Source: Mediterraneibacter gnavus ATCC 29149 (GTDB taxonomy: Bacteria > Bacillota > Clostridia > Lachnospirales > Lachnospiraceae). Taken from it: a stretch of 64,000 bases of DNA. Under the pieces are notes generated by a model. It did not search any database, was not told the DNA's origin, and was given only the letters and a program-made list of their open reading frames with translations. Below are positions 53,078-61,090 of the stretch, in pieces. The position numbers and the translations under genes were made by a program. Every line of letters begins with the position of its first letter. Positions within the stretch are counted from its first letter, which is position 1. The stretch lies in NCBI RefSeq assembly GCF_008121495.1, contig NZ_CP043051.1:2561001-2625000 (forward strand). Reading direction: 5' to 3'.

Positions 53078-53554
53078 TTATTTTTTCCATATAACTTCAC
53101 CACAATGCGGACACTTTTTGGGAATGATTAAATTGCTATTTTCATATTGAATTAAAGATATTTTCTTATTCTTGCGGTCACAAATATCTTTAACTTCTTT
53201 ATTTACAAGACTACCTCCTTCTTCTCCTAAATATCCCAAAGTAGTCTTATACCATGGAAATTTTCCTTTACATACAGGGCATTTCCATAAAAACAGGAAA
53301 ATGTATTCAAAAAAGAAAGACACCAACCACATCAAAAAGGTTAAGAAAAATATGACTAAGCAAACAAGTCTAATATAATTAGGCAACACTCCTTTTATAG
53401 GCAACATTTCTTTTAGGAAAACCGCAATCCCCCCTATAGCAAGTGATGGCACACAAATATATGGCAAAATACGAAATATTTTTTTATTCACTATACTTAT
53501 CTTGTTTAATGAAGAAATATTTTTATATACAAATTCTACCTTACTTTTTTCCAT
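53078..53554 (-). CDS. Array gene 7: two-TM zinc-ribbon protein
   Basis: 158 residues. Membrane segments ILPYICVPSLAIGGIAVFL and IRLVCLVIFFLTFLMWLVSF; then KCPVCKGKFPWY and a distant KKCPHCGEVIW form a split zinc ribbon. GGCAGTATATATGG precedes the start; the ribosome site is weak (GGAGGC missing). No family recognised. First gene of the array in transcription order. Confidence 0.6.
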   Translation of the reverse strand: MEKSKVEFVYKNISSLNKISIVNKKIFRILPYICVPSLAIGGIAVFLKEMLPIKGVLPNYIRLVCLVIFFLTFLMWLVSFFFEYIFLFLWKCPVCKGKFPWYKTTLGYLGEEGGSLVNKEVKDICDRKNKKISLIQYENSNLIIPKKCPHCGEVIWKK

Positions 53555-53597
53555 ATATACTGCCTCCCGAAAAGCTCACTTCTAAAATTATCTTTTG

Positions 53598-53717
53598 TCT
53601 ATTATACTTCATCAGCCTAAAGAATGGAAGAAAAAATTTTGTGTACAGAGTTCCTGTTCAAACCTTGTAACGCACATTTCCGTAAAATTTATAGTCTCCG
53701 ATACTTTCCTCACAGGC
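53598..53717. repeat. Cassette-array repeat, copy f (partial, promoter end)
   Basis: About 120 bases matching the promoter half of the repeat (TATAAT near 53602 on the minus strand) and diverging at GGCGATAGGCAACGG. It starts the array and joins it to the core element genes. Confidence 0.75.
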
Positions 53718-53768
53718 GATAGGCAACGGTCAAAACATCAGGTTTGCACCTGACATTTTAACCGCATA

Positions 53769-54077
53769 TCAGCCCTGATTATCACAGTATCCCTGCTGGC
53801 TGTTCAGCCCATGCTTTTTCGCATATTCACTGGCTTTCTGTCTGCGTTCCTCGCTGTAAGGCGGCAGGAAGCGGATAGACAGACGGAACTTTGCCAGCAC
53901 ATAAGAAACACCGCCTTGAACATTGGATTTTTCCAGTCGGCAAAGGTCAGGGTACTTCTTAGCAAAAGCAGCCAACCTCTTTTTCAATCCGGCGTTGTGG
54001 GTGTAGATATTTGCCTTGTCCTCGCCCTCATTAAAGAGAACGATTGTTTCTTTCTCAATCTTCGTCAGTCTCGTCAT
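53769..54077 (-). CDS. IME-associated hypothetical protein
   Basis: 102 residues: RLTKIEKETIVLFNEGEDKA, NIYTHNAGLKKRLAAFAKKY, VSYVLAKFRLSIRFLPPYSE. This family recurs in Tn4451-type and related elements as a small, function-unknown gene near tnpV. It overlaps the next gene upstream by 23 bases. No catalytic motif visible. Confidence 0.65.
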   Translation of the reverse strand: MTRLTKIEKETIVLFNEGEDKANIYTHNAGLKKRLAAFAKKYPDLCRLEKSNVQGGVSYVLAKFRLSIRFLPPYSEERRQKASEYAKKHGLNSQQGYCDNQG

Positions 54078-54303
54078 AGCAGCCCTCCCTACGGTTTTTC
54101 AACACCCTCAGCCTGCGGTAAAAGCAACGATACCACCTTTCAACACCCTCAGCACTCAGCTTGACGGAAAGCATATAAAACAGCTTCTTCGCCACCGGAT
54201 CGGGTGCAAGGGCAGCCACCATACGCAAACGCTCGACAGTTGCTTTCAGGTTCGGACAGCCAAAGGCATAAAGGGCTTCCATTTCATTCCGGTTCATCTT
54301 CAT
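54055..54303 (-). CDS. IME-associated helical protein
   Basis: 82 residues if started at the ATG near 54303 (KEENT-MKMNRNEMEALYAF; AAGGAGGAAA upstream). MEALYAFGCPNLKATVERLR, YRCFYRRLRVLKNRREG is a helical, charged sequence found beside the previous gene in similar elements. Function unknown. Confidence 0.6.
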   Translation of the reverse strand: MKMNRNEMEALYAFGCPNLKATVERLRMVAALAPDPVAKKLFYMLSVKLSAEGVERWYRCFYRRLRVLKNRREGCYDETDED

Positions 54304-54412
54304 TGTGTTTTCCTCCTTAAAGTTTGATAAATGAAAAGCGACAGACACTTCATAAGGAAATACCTGTCGCTTCGTTGACGATATAAAATTGTTGGTTTTG
54401 GACTTGATAAAA

Positions 54413-54796
54413 TCAGCAGTAAATCATTTCCTGTCTGATGATTTCTTCGGCTCGGTTACGGATAGAGTTCATGGACTGTACCCACAACATCTGATTGTCT
54501 GCTTTCATGGTTTCGGTCACACCCTCGGCTTGTTTCATCTGCTCAATGATAAGGCTGCACCTTTCCGCTGCCTGTTTGTTCAGGTCAGCAAGGTAAGTAT
54601 GCAGTTCGCCGGATAAACAGAGGGCAGATAACCTTGCAGGGCGGTACTGCTCCAAATATGTCCTGTGCAGTCTGCCCCACATACCGATAGGGCGGTGTTC
54701 CTCCGGCAGCTTCAAGTCCGGCACATAGTAATCGCCCACAAGAACATAGTCCAGACCATTGCTTTCATCATGGATTCGTGGTTTCAATTCTGTCAT
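54413..54796 (-). CDS. tnpV: TnpV transposon-encoded protein
   Basis: 127 residues: VGDYYVPDLKLPEEHRPIG, MWGRLHRTYLEQYRPARLSA and WVQSMNSIRNRAEEIIRQEM match TnpV. AAAGGAG lies before the start, and its ATG overlaps the recombinase stop (ATGA). TnpV is conserved next to tnpX in Tn4451-type elements; its role is unknown. Confidence 0.85.
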   Translation of the reverse strand: MTELKPRIHDESNGLDYVLVGDYYVPDLKLPEEHRPIGMWGRLHRTYLEQYRPARLSALCLSGELHTYLADLNKQAAERCSLIIEQMKQAEGVTETMKADNQMLWVQSMNSIRNRAEEIIRQEMIYC

Positions 54797-56715
54797 GCTA
54801 TTTTTTCTCCTTTCACTTTTTGCCGATTTGATTTGCTTGTGGCGTTCTGTTCAACACACACATTGCTATCAGAGCTTTTTTCTTCTGCTATACGCTCATG
54901 CTCCGCAAATTCTTTTGATTTCTCACGAATCTTTTTCATATACTTACGATTGGATTCTCGTTTTCTGCGAAGTCGTTCCGCCTCTTTTTCAGCAGCAATC
55001 CTTTCTTCCTCGGTTGGTTCATGCTGCTCCACAGGTACTTGAAATTGCCCGACATAGTTAAGATATATCTCCACCTCTGTGGTGCGGTCTGCACCTTTTC
55101 CTTGTGGCTCGTGAACCAGAATTTTGTCGATAAATTCATTTATCATGGCAGGAGTAAGTTCTGTAATGTTCTCATACTTTTTGACCAGCTTTAGAAAACG
55201 CTCCACATTATTTTGACCGCCTATAATCCGTTGCATATCAGCGGTGTCAGTCTCAATAATCTTGTTCAGCTCGTTCTGCTCATTTTCATAATCAGTAAGC
55301 ATACTCTGAAAAAGTCTGTCCGGCAATCTTCCAATCACATTATCTTCATAGATTTTCCTGATAAGCATATCCAGTTCGTGAACTCGCTTCTGATTTCTTT
55401 CAATGCGGTTTTTTACAGTTTCAGAAACAGCAATATCTTTCATCGCCGATTCTTCTTGCAGAGAATAGACAAACTCCTGCTCATTCAAAGAAACATAATG
55501 GCAAGTCTCCTGTATGGTTTTCAGAATGATGCTTTTAAGTGCTTTTGTTGAAATATGGTGGCAAGTACAGTGACGATCATACTTCTGATAAGCAAGATTA
55601 TAAGTGGAACATTCATAACAATCTGCCGGATTGGAATAACTTGTCCTTTTTTCGCCTTTGGCAGTATAGTATATTCTTTCTCGCCCTTTCCGCTGCCTGT
55701 GATTATACATCGGCGCACCACAATCAGCACAGTAAATCTTTCCAGTCAGAACATTAGGCTCGCCCATAGGATCTGCTTTTCTTACATTCTGTCTTAACTT
55801 TTGAGCAAGCAGCCATGTTTCTTCATCGACAATAGGCTCTTGTGTATCATCAAAAACCACCCAATCTTCCTTGTCTGCCCTTTTCGTCTTTTTGTCCTTA
55901 TAGGAATTTTTGAATGTCCTGAAGTTGACAGTCTTTCCGATATACTCTGGTCGGGCAATCAGAGTAGTAACCTGATTTCCTCGCCACATATACGGATTTT
56001 CTTTGTCATAGTTGCTTGCATGATTTCCAAGTCCCTTTTTTCCAAGATAATAAGACGGTCTTTCTATTTTTTCTTCTGAAAGTTCTCTTGCTATCTGATA
56101 AGGTCCTTTTCCCTCAATAGTCATGCGATAAATTCTGCGGACTACTTCAGCAGCTTCTTCATCAATAATCCAATGGTCGGGGTTTTCGGGGTCTTTCAAA
56201 TAGCCGTATGGTGGGATATTACTTGTATGAGCGTTGCCGGAAGAACCTCTGGATTTCAGTACAGCTTTAATTTTCTTACTTGTGTCCCTGACAAACCACT
56301 CATTCATGATATTCAGAAAAGGGGCAAACTCACTGGTTTCTTGACGGTCACTGTCAATACCATTATTGATTGCTATAAATCGAACTTCCTTTTCTCTAAA
56401 CAGAATGTCAGTGAAAAAACCTACTTGCAGATGATCTCTGCCGATTCTGGACATATCCTTGCAGATACAGGCAGTGATTTCTCCGTTTTTAACACCTTCA
56501 ACAAGTCTGTTCCATGAAGGTCTGTCAAAGGTCGCTCCACTCCAACCATCATCGGTAAAATGAACAAGATTCGTAAAGCCATGTTTTATAGCATAATCTT
56601 CAAGCATTTGCTTTTGATGAACGATACTGTTACTCTCTCCAGCATTATCATCATCACGAGACAGTCTTTCATACAAAGCAGTAATGCCATTGCTTTTATC
56701 TTTTTTTCTTCTCAT
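54793..56715 (-). CDS. TnpX-like large serine recombinase
   Basis: 640 residues. Catalytic N-terminal domain: ITALYERLSRDDDNAGESNS (the Ser in RLSRDD), DDGWSGATFDRPSW and CKDMSRIGRDHLQVG. Recombinase domain 170-280 (IPPYGYLKDPE), zinc ribbon (YCADCGAPMY ... CYECSTYN), coiled coil (about 410-500), then a DUF4368-like C terminus. It excises and integrates the element through a circular intermediate. Lies 52 bases inside the right att core. Distinct from the two phage recombinases at 62.2-64 kb. Confidence 0.92.
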   Translation of the reverse strand: MRRKKDKSNGITALYERLSRDDDNAGESNSIVHQKQMLEDYAIKHGFTNLVHFTDDGWSGATFDRPSWNRLVEGVKNGEITACICKDMSRIGRDHLQVGFFTDILFREKEVRFIAINNGIDSDRQETSEFAPFLNIMNEWFVRDTSKKIKAVLKSRGSSGNAHTSNIPPYGYLKDPENPDHWIIDEEAAEVVRRIYRMTIEGKGPYQIARELSEEKIERPSYYLGKKGLGNHASNYDKENPYMWRGNQVTTLIARPEYIGKTVNFRTFKNSYKDKKTKRADKEDWVVFDDTQEPIVDEETWLLAQKLRQNVRKADPMGEPNVLTGKIYCADCGAPMYNHRQRKGRERIYYTAKGEKRTSYSNPADCYECSTYNLAYQKYDRHCTCHHISTKALKSIILKTIQETCHYVSLNEQEFVYSLQEESAMKDIAVSETVKNRIERNQKRVHELDMLIRKIYEDNVIGRLPDRLFQSMLTDYENEQNELNKIIETDTADMQRIIGGQNNVERFLKLVKKYENITELTPAMINEFIDKILVHEPQGKGADRTTEVEIYLNYVGQFQVPVEQHEPTEEERIAAEKEAERLRRKRESNRKYMKKIREKSKEFAEHERIAEEKSSDSNVCVEQNATSKSNRQKVKGEKIA

Positions 56716-56871
56716 GCTGAACTCCTTTCTTCAATTCCTATCCACTCCTTACGCTCACAAAATATCACATCTTATAAAGGATTGTGGAGAGTGGATTTTA
56801 CCGTGAAAGAGTTCTAATGGATGTTTACTTTATGGTAAATGATTTTATTTCTTTTGATGGGAGGTGTTACA

Positions 56872-58779
56872 TTGTATCCTGTGAGTGAAGCATTCCTGCA
56901 AGCTGTGCAGGAGAACACAAGGGAGTACCGATGGACCGGAAAAATTACGACAGCAAAGGGGGTAACATATGAGTTTGGTCCTGAACAGATTGTAAAAGGC
57001 AGCGGTTATATCACAAGGTCATGTTGTGGAAATAATGAGATAGAACTTGGATCAGTGTATGCATCAGAGATGAAAGTGACATTATTTTTGGATGTTGATC
57101 GATATTCGATGGAAAATGCTTGTATGGAACTTTTTTATTCTATAAAGTTGCCAGACAGAAGCTGGGAGAAGATTCCGATGGGAATTTTTGAAATTAGTGA
57201 GGCAAATCGCAAAATTAAGATGATTGAACTGGCGGGATATGACTATATGCTCAGGTTTGAAAAATCAGTAGCTATGGATTCATCCAGTGGAACACCGTAT
57301 GAATTCCTACATTTTGCTTGTGAAAAATGCGGCGTGGAAATGGCTCAGTCGGAAGCAGAGATTGCTGAATTACCGAACGGAACAGAACTGCTTGGAATAT
57401 ATCCAGATGGAAATGTGGAGAGTTATAGGGATTTGATTTATTATGTGGCACAAGTGCTTGGCTGTGTCTGCCAGATTAACAGATCTGGCAAGCTGGAGCT
57501 AATAGCTTATGGTAATCAGCCTGTGGCGGAGTTTACAGCAAGACACAGGTTTTCCAGTTCCTATTCAGATTTTGTGACAAAGTATACGGCAGTGTATTCA
57601 ACAGATGAGGTAAATGCAAAGTCTGAATATTACTGTCTGGATCCGGATGATGGACTGACAATGAATTTGGGAATAAATCCACTTCTGCAGTACGGTATGC
57701 AGAAAACGAGAGAGGAAATCATAACAAATATTTTGAATGCCATTTCTGTGGTAAATTATGTTCCTTTTGATTCGGAGACAATCGGTAACCCAGCATTAGA
57801 TCCGATGGATGTGGTACGATTTTCAGAAGCACATGCGGATGATAAGAAAATTAGTTGTATTACAGGAATTACTTGCCGGATTAATGGAAAACAGACATTA
57901 AAAGGGGTAGGAAAAAATCCACTTCTTGCATCATCAAAGAGTAAGGCTGACAAGAATATAATTGGACTTTTAAACCAAGTAGAGGTAAGTAAGTTCGTGA
58001 TTTGTGCTTACGAGAATGCATCGGAGTTTGTTATTGGAGAAGAAGAAATTCGAATTGTGAATGTAACCTTCGCTTCGATTGAGTCTACCAGTGCAGTGTT
58101 TTTAGGAAATGTAAACTGCGTGATAAAGGCAGAGGATGAAACAGCGATGGAAAGCTACACGGTGAGCCATCAGGTGCCGATAATAGACAGCATTGTTGAA
58201 CGTGCAGCAGCAATCGCAAAACAGACTGCGAATGGGATATCAGGAGATGCAGAAATATCTATTCCAGAGATTTCCTATGAAATGATTGAGGAATCAGTGG
58301 AAGTTCCGGTAATTAGGAAAAAGTATCCAGTTGTCCGATTCAAGTATAAGCTGGATGATATCTGGCTGGAGGATTACACCCCATTGCAGAAAGCTGTGGA
58401 TGGAGAAAATATTTTTTCTATGCTATATCCACTTGGAAATTTAGGAGCAAACAGCGCAAAACAGTTAGAAGTGTATATGTCTGTTTCTGGGGGTACGGCT
58501 ACGGTGGCTCCAGCAAACTGTAAAGCAGCAGTATGCGGATCAGGCATTGCAAGTGGATATACCGAATGGGATGGAAAGATTGTGATGGAAGAGCGTATTA
58601 ATGCATTTACAATGGCGGAATCTGTTATGAATATGAAACTGTTGAGTGATTCTGTGGCAATTTCCATGCAGAAAGAAAACGTAAAGGATTATTCTGATCG
58701 GGTGGCAGTATTTATTATGAAAAATTCAGCTATGTCAATGCAAGGAGTAACTGGAGATATAGAGCTTTTGAAAGAATGA
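56872..58779 (+). CDS. Phage tail-associated (tip/Tal-like) protein
   Basis: 635 residues from TTG 56872 (GGGAGGTG 8 bases upstream; an in-frame ATG at 56839 is possible). YPVSEAFLQAVQENTREYRW, IVKGSGYITRSCCGNNEIEL and FEISEANRKIKMIELAGYDY fit the Prophage_tail/gp27-like baseplate domain. C-terminal region with variable beta strands. Noticeably more AT-rich than tape measure and head genes. It lies where host-contact tip proteins occur. Probably complete. Confidence 0.75.
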   Translation: MYPVSEAFLQAVQENTREYRWTGKITTAKGVTYEFGPEQIVKGSGYITRSCCGNNEIELGSVYASEMKVTLFLDVDRYSMENACMELFYSIKLPDRSWEKIPMGIFEISEANRKIKMIELAGYDYMLRFEKSVAMDSSSGTPYEFLHFACEKCGVEMAQSEAEIAELPNGTELLGIYPDGNVESYRDLIYYVAQVLGCVCQINRSGKLELIAYGNQPVAEFTARHRFSSSYSDFVTKYTAVYSTDEVNAKSEYYCLDPDDGLTMNLGINPLLQYGMQKTREEIITNILNAISVVNYVPFDSETIGNPALDPMDVVRFSEAHADDKKISCITGITCRINGKQTLKGVGKNPLLASSKSKADKNIIGLLNQVEVSKFVICAYENASEFVIGEEEIRIVNVTFASIESTSAVFLGNVNCVIKAEDETAMESYTVSHQVPIIDSIVERAAAIAKQTANGISGDAEISIPEISYEMIEESVEVPVIRKKYPVVRFKYKLDDIWLEDYTPLQKAVDGENIFSMLYPLGNLGANSAKQLEVYMSVSGGTATVAPANCKAAVCGSGIASGYTEWDGKIVMEERINAFTMAESVMNMKLLSDSVAISMQKENVKDYSDRVAVFIMKNSAMSMQGVTGDIELLKE

Positions 58780-58792
58780 AGGGAGAAGAGGA

Positions 58793-60192
58793 ATGTTAAA
58801 AGGCAAAACAAAAATTGAACTGAAGGATGTGCGTACAGGTAATGTGGATGTTGTTGAAAAAGATAACATGGTGACGAATGCACTCCAGTATATTTTTAAT
58901 CCGCTTGGATATATTAAATCAGCAGATCCGATGCTGACGGAAAAGTATGTGAATTTTTATAAAACATTAACTGGTGGTCTGCTACTTTTAAATAAACCTT
59001 TAACCGCAAATGTAGATAATCTGTATCTGCCAAGGGATGTGCAGTGTTTGATAAACAGAACAGTTCGAATCAGACGATTCGTGGCAGTTATAATGCAACA
59101 GAGACAGAAATTGATGTTGTGGACCGAAAAATTAAGTATGTGTATGATTTTGATACAGCAGAAGCCAATGGCACGATTGCTGCTGTTGCGCTGACACATG
59201 CTTATGGTGGATACGGGAATCGGGGAACGGATACAGATCCGGTGAAGGGACTGTATCCGTTTTTTACAAATATTGGAAGCGGACTTTTGAAATATACTGG
59301 AGGCAGCAGTGGTATTAATGCCTATGACAGAACAACTGCCTATACAACATATGGAAATGGATATCGATGGATTATTAAGATAGACGCGGAAAACGACAGT
59401 GTGTATTATTTTACAATTATGAATACAAACTCAGTTAAGATAAGTCGGTACAGGGCAAACATCAATACAATTTCAATGTTTGAAAACCCAGGGGCATCAA
59501 GGACCTTGCTTGATGAGCAGACCGTTTCTTTAAGTACTGCTATCAATGTACAGTATTTTTCTTACAATTATGAGGAAGAGACGGATAGGCTCTATATTGT
59601 GACAGCATCCTCAAATTATGTTTCCAACAACGGAAGTTACATTATTACGGAAGTAGATCTGGCAAACGAAAATGCGGTAAAGCAGTATGTGATGACGAAC
59701 AAGACTGGAGTATCGGCAAGAATCGGGTACAATCGGTATGACACTTACTGTTATGAAGGATATATTTACTTTAAAAACAGCAGTCTGAGTGATCATCACT
59801 ATTATAGGCAGCAGATAGGAAATTCCGCTAATGTAAAACAGCTTCCAGAATCGGCAGCTCTGAGAGCGGTATATCCAATGCTGGCAAGGGATGGAAAGCT
59901 TTATCTGGAAAATCCATCAGGGTATTCAGGAACATATGCCCTTTATGTTGTGGACACAGATTCTTTTACGATGAAGTACCCAGAATCCTATGGATTGTAT
60001 GATTCTAGTTACAGACAGTATGTTCCAGTGAGGGGAGTTCCGATGACATATTACCTGACAGGTGGATCTGGAAACGGGACATTTGCTATGAGAACAGACT
60101 ATCTGGCAACCATTAATAATCTGGATTCGCCTGTTGTCAAGACGGCAGACAAAACTATGAAAGTAACGTATACATTGTCAGAGGAAGAATAG
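58793..60192 (+). pseudogene. Tail fibre / receptor-binding-like protein with frameshift
   Basis: The first part (58793 to about 59035) reads LKGKTKIELKDVRTGNVDVV ... DNLYLPRDV; the rest, in the next frame, reads GCAVFDKQNSSNQTIRGSYN ... to 60192. Both halves are parts of one ~465-residue protein family. The change falls at about 59028-59044. The start has GGGAGAAGAGG upstream. The C-terminal part has repeated NxxYYFTIMN/ISRYR-type blades that suggest a propeller. A stop at 59195 ends the unshifted frame. Sequencing error, true mutation and programmed slip are all open. Confidence 0.7.
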
Positions 60193-60196
60193 ATTT

Positions 60197-60481
60197 CTAT
60201 TGATTATAACAATCTGAGTTTTCAGCAACTTTTAAAGTTTCTAAAATTGCAGTTTGCTTTTTTATATTTTTTTCAAGTTGTGTATATGTGAGCTCATGTT
60301 TTTCTTCAGATGTTAATGGGCGAATGATAATTGCATTATCACTATATTCTACTGCAACGGTATCGCCTATGGAAAAACCTATTTTTTCAAGCCATTTTCC
60401 TTGCAGTTGAATTTTTGGGACGTAACTGTAGTGATTTCCGGAATAGCGGCTGGCATATTGGATTTTGGTATTTTTCTTCAT
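60197..60481 (-). CDS. SymE-like small protein, second copy
   Basis: 94 residues from ATG 60481 (AAAAGGAGA upstream). YVPKIQLQGKWLEKIGFSIG, DTVAVEYSDNAIIIRPL is the same SymE/AbrB-like core as at 486-683; a helical tail of ~35 residues follows. It is on the opposite strand to the late genes, between tail fibre and holin, where antisense overlap with the late transcript is possible. Confidence 0.65.
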   Translation of the reverse strand: MKKNTKIQYASRYSGNHYSYVPKIQLQGKWLEKIGFSIGDTVAVEYSDNAIIIRPLTSEEKHELTYTQLEKNIKKQTAILETLKVAENSDCYNQ

Positions 60482-60571
60482 ATTTTTAATCTCCTTTTGG
60501 TTATTTTGTTGTAGTCTATTAATCACTCATAAATGCCAAAATAGCAACTTAATTTAATAATTTTTTTGATT

Positions 60572-60602
60572 AGTGGTTTCTGAAAAGGAGACCACTTTTT
60601 TT
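60572..60602 (+). terminator. Terminator-like hairpin before holin
   Basis: AGTGGTTTC pairs with GAGACCACT (one G-U), then TTTTTTT, about 20 bases before the holin start. Confidence 0.6.
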
Positions 60603-60623
60603 ATGGAAAGAGAGGTAATGGAA

Positions 60624-61049
60624 ATGAAAGAGTTTTGGAATGCAATTCAGTTTGTATTCGCAGCAATCGGAGGATGGCTAGGGTACTTTCTGGGAGGTTG
60701 TGACAGTCTGCTTTATGCACTGATTGTATTCGTGGTCATTGACTACATCACGGGAGTTATGTGTGCAATCAGCGATCAGAAGCTGTCCAGTGCAGTCGGT
60801 TTTAAGGGAATCTGCCGTAAGGTGCTGATTTTTCTTATGGTCGGCATCGCAAACATTCTTGATGTATATGTCATCGGGACGGGGAGCGTTTTAAGGACGG
60901 CAGCCATTTTCTTCTACATCTCAAATGAAGGAATCTCCCTTCTGGAGAATGCGTCCCATCTGGGACTGCCTGTTCCGGCAAAGATCAAAGCCGTGCTGGA
61001 ACAGCTTCATGACAGGTCGGAAGAAGACAAAGACAACGGGGAAGGGTAG
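60624..61049 (+). CDS. Phage holin (toxin secretion/phage lysis holin family)
   Basis: 141 residues using ATG 60624, 8 bases after AGAGG; starts at 60603 and 60618 are also in frame. Hydrophobic segments: FVFAAIGGWLGYFLGG, LLYALIVFVVIDYITGVMCA, KVLIFLMVGIANILDVYVIG, with IDYITGV as the phage holin 4-type signature. C-terminal charged tail. Forms membrane holes that release the endolysin encoded next. Confidence 0.88.
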   Translation: MKEFWNAIQFVFAAIGGWLGYFLGGCDSLLYALIVFVVIDYITGVMCAISDQKLSSAVGFKGICRKVLIFLMVGIANILDVYVIGTGSVLRTAAIFFYISNEGISLLENASHLGLPVPAKIKAVLEQLHDRSEEDKDNGEG

Positions 61050-61090
61050 CACCTTCCCTCTTTTATTACAAAGAATTGGAGGATCATATT

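Larger units (their letters stand above)
44412..56772 (-). mobile_element. 12.4-kb Tn4451-like mobilizable element (IME)
   Basis: Bounded by direct ACATCT copies at 44412-44417 and 56767-56772. It contains a TnpX-like large serine recombinase at the right end, TnpV, TnpW at the left end, a MobV relaxase with candidate oriT, a CHC2 primase and VapE-like helicase, and a cassette array. This gene set is that of integrative mobilizable elements that excise by serine recombinase and move with help of a conjugative partner. All genes read leftwards. Confidence 0.85.
44100..56817 (+). pseudogene. Distal tail-like protein gene split by mobilizable element
   Basis: Residues 1-106 (MAYIQYLVFNEKPLPMPDSY ... 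ITGFKAKLEKDTS) are encoded at 44100-44417; the last residues (YKGLWRVDFTVKEF, stop) at 56773-56817. Joining the two at the shared ACATCT gives one uninterrupted frame of about 120 residues ending in the usual LWxVxFTxKEF. The protein belongs at the tail tip between tape measure and tail-associated protein. While the element is integrated the C terminus is replaced by FCQGGAWIFFILL-type read-through; precise excision would repair it. Confidence 0.82.

Noticed and set aside
48413..53717. CRISPR-like repeat array
   Set aside because: Repeats are about 100-265 bases with whole genes between them; no short regular repeats, spacers or cas genes are present anywhere in the window.
58793..60192. Programmed frameshifting in the tail fibre gene
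   Set aside because: No slippery heptamer or stimulatory structure is evident at 59028-59044, unlike the chaperone site; a mutation or sequence error is more likely.
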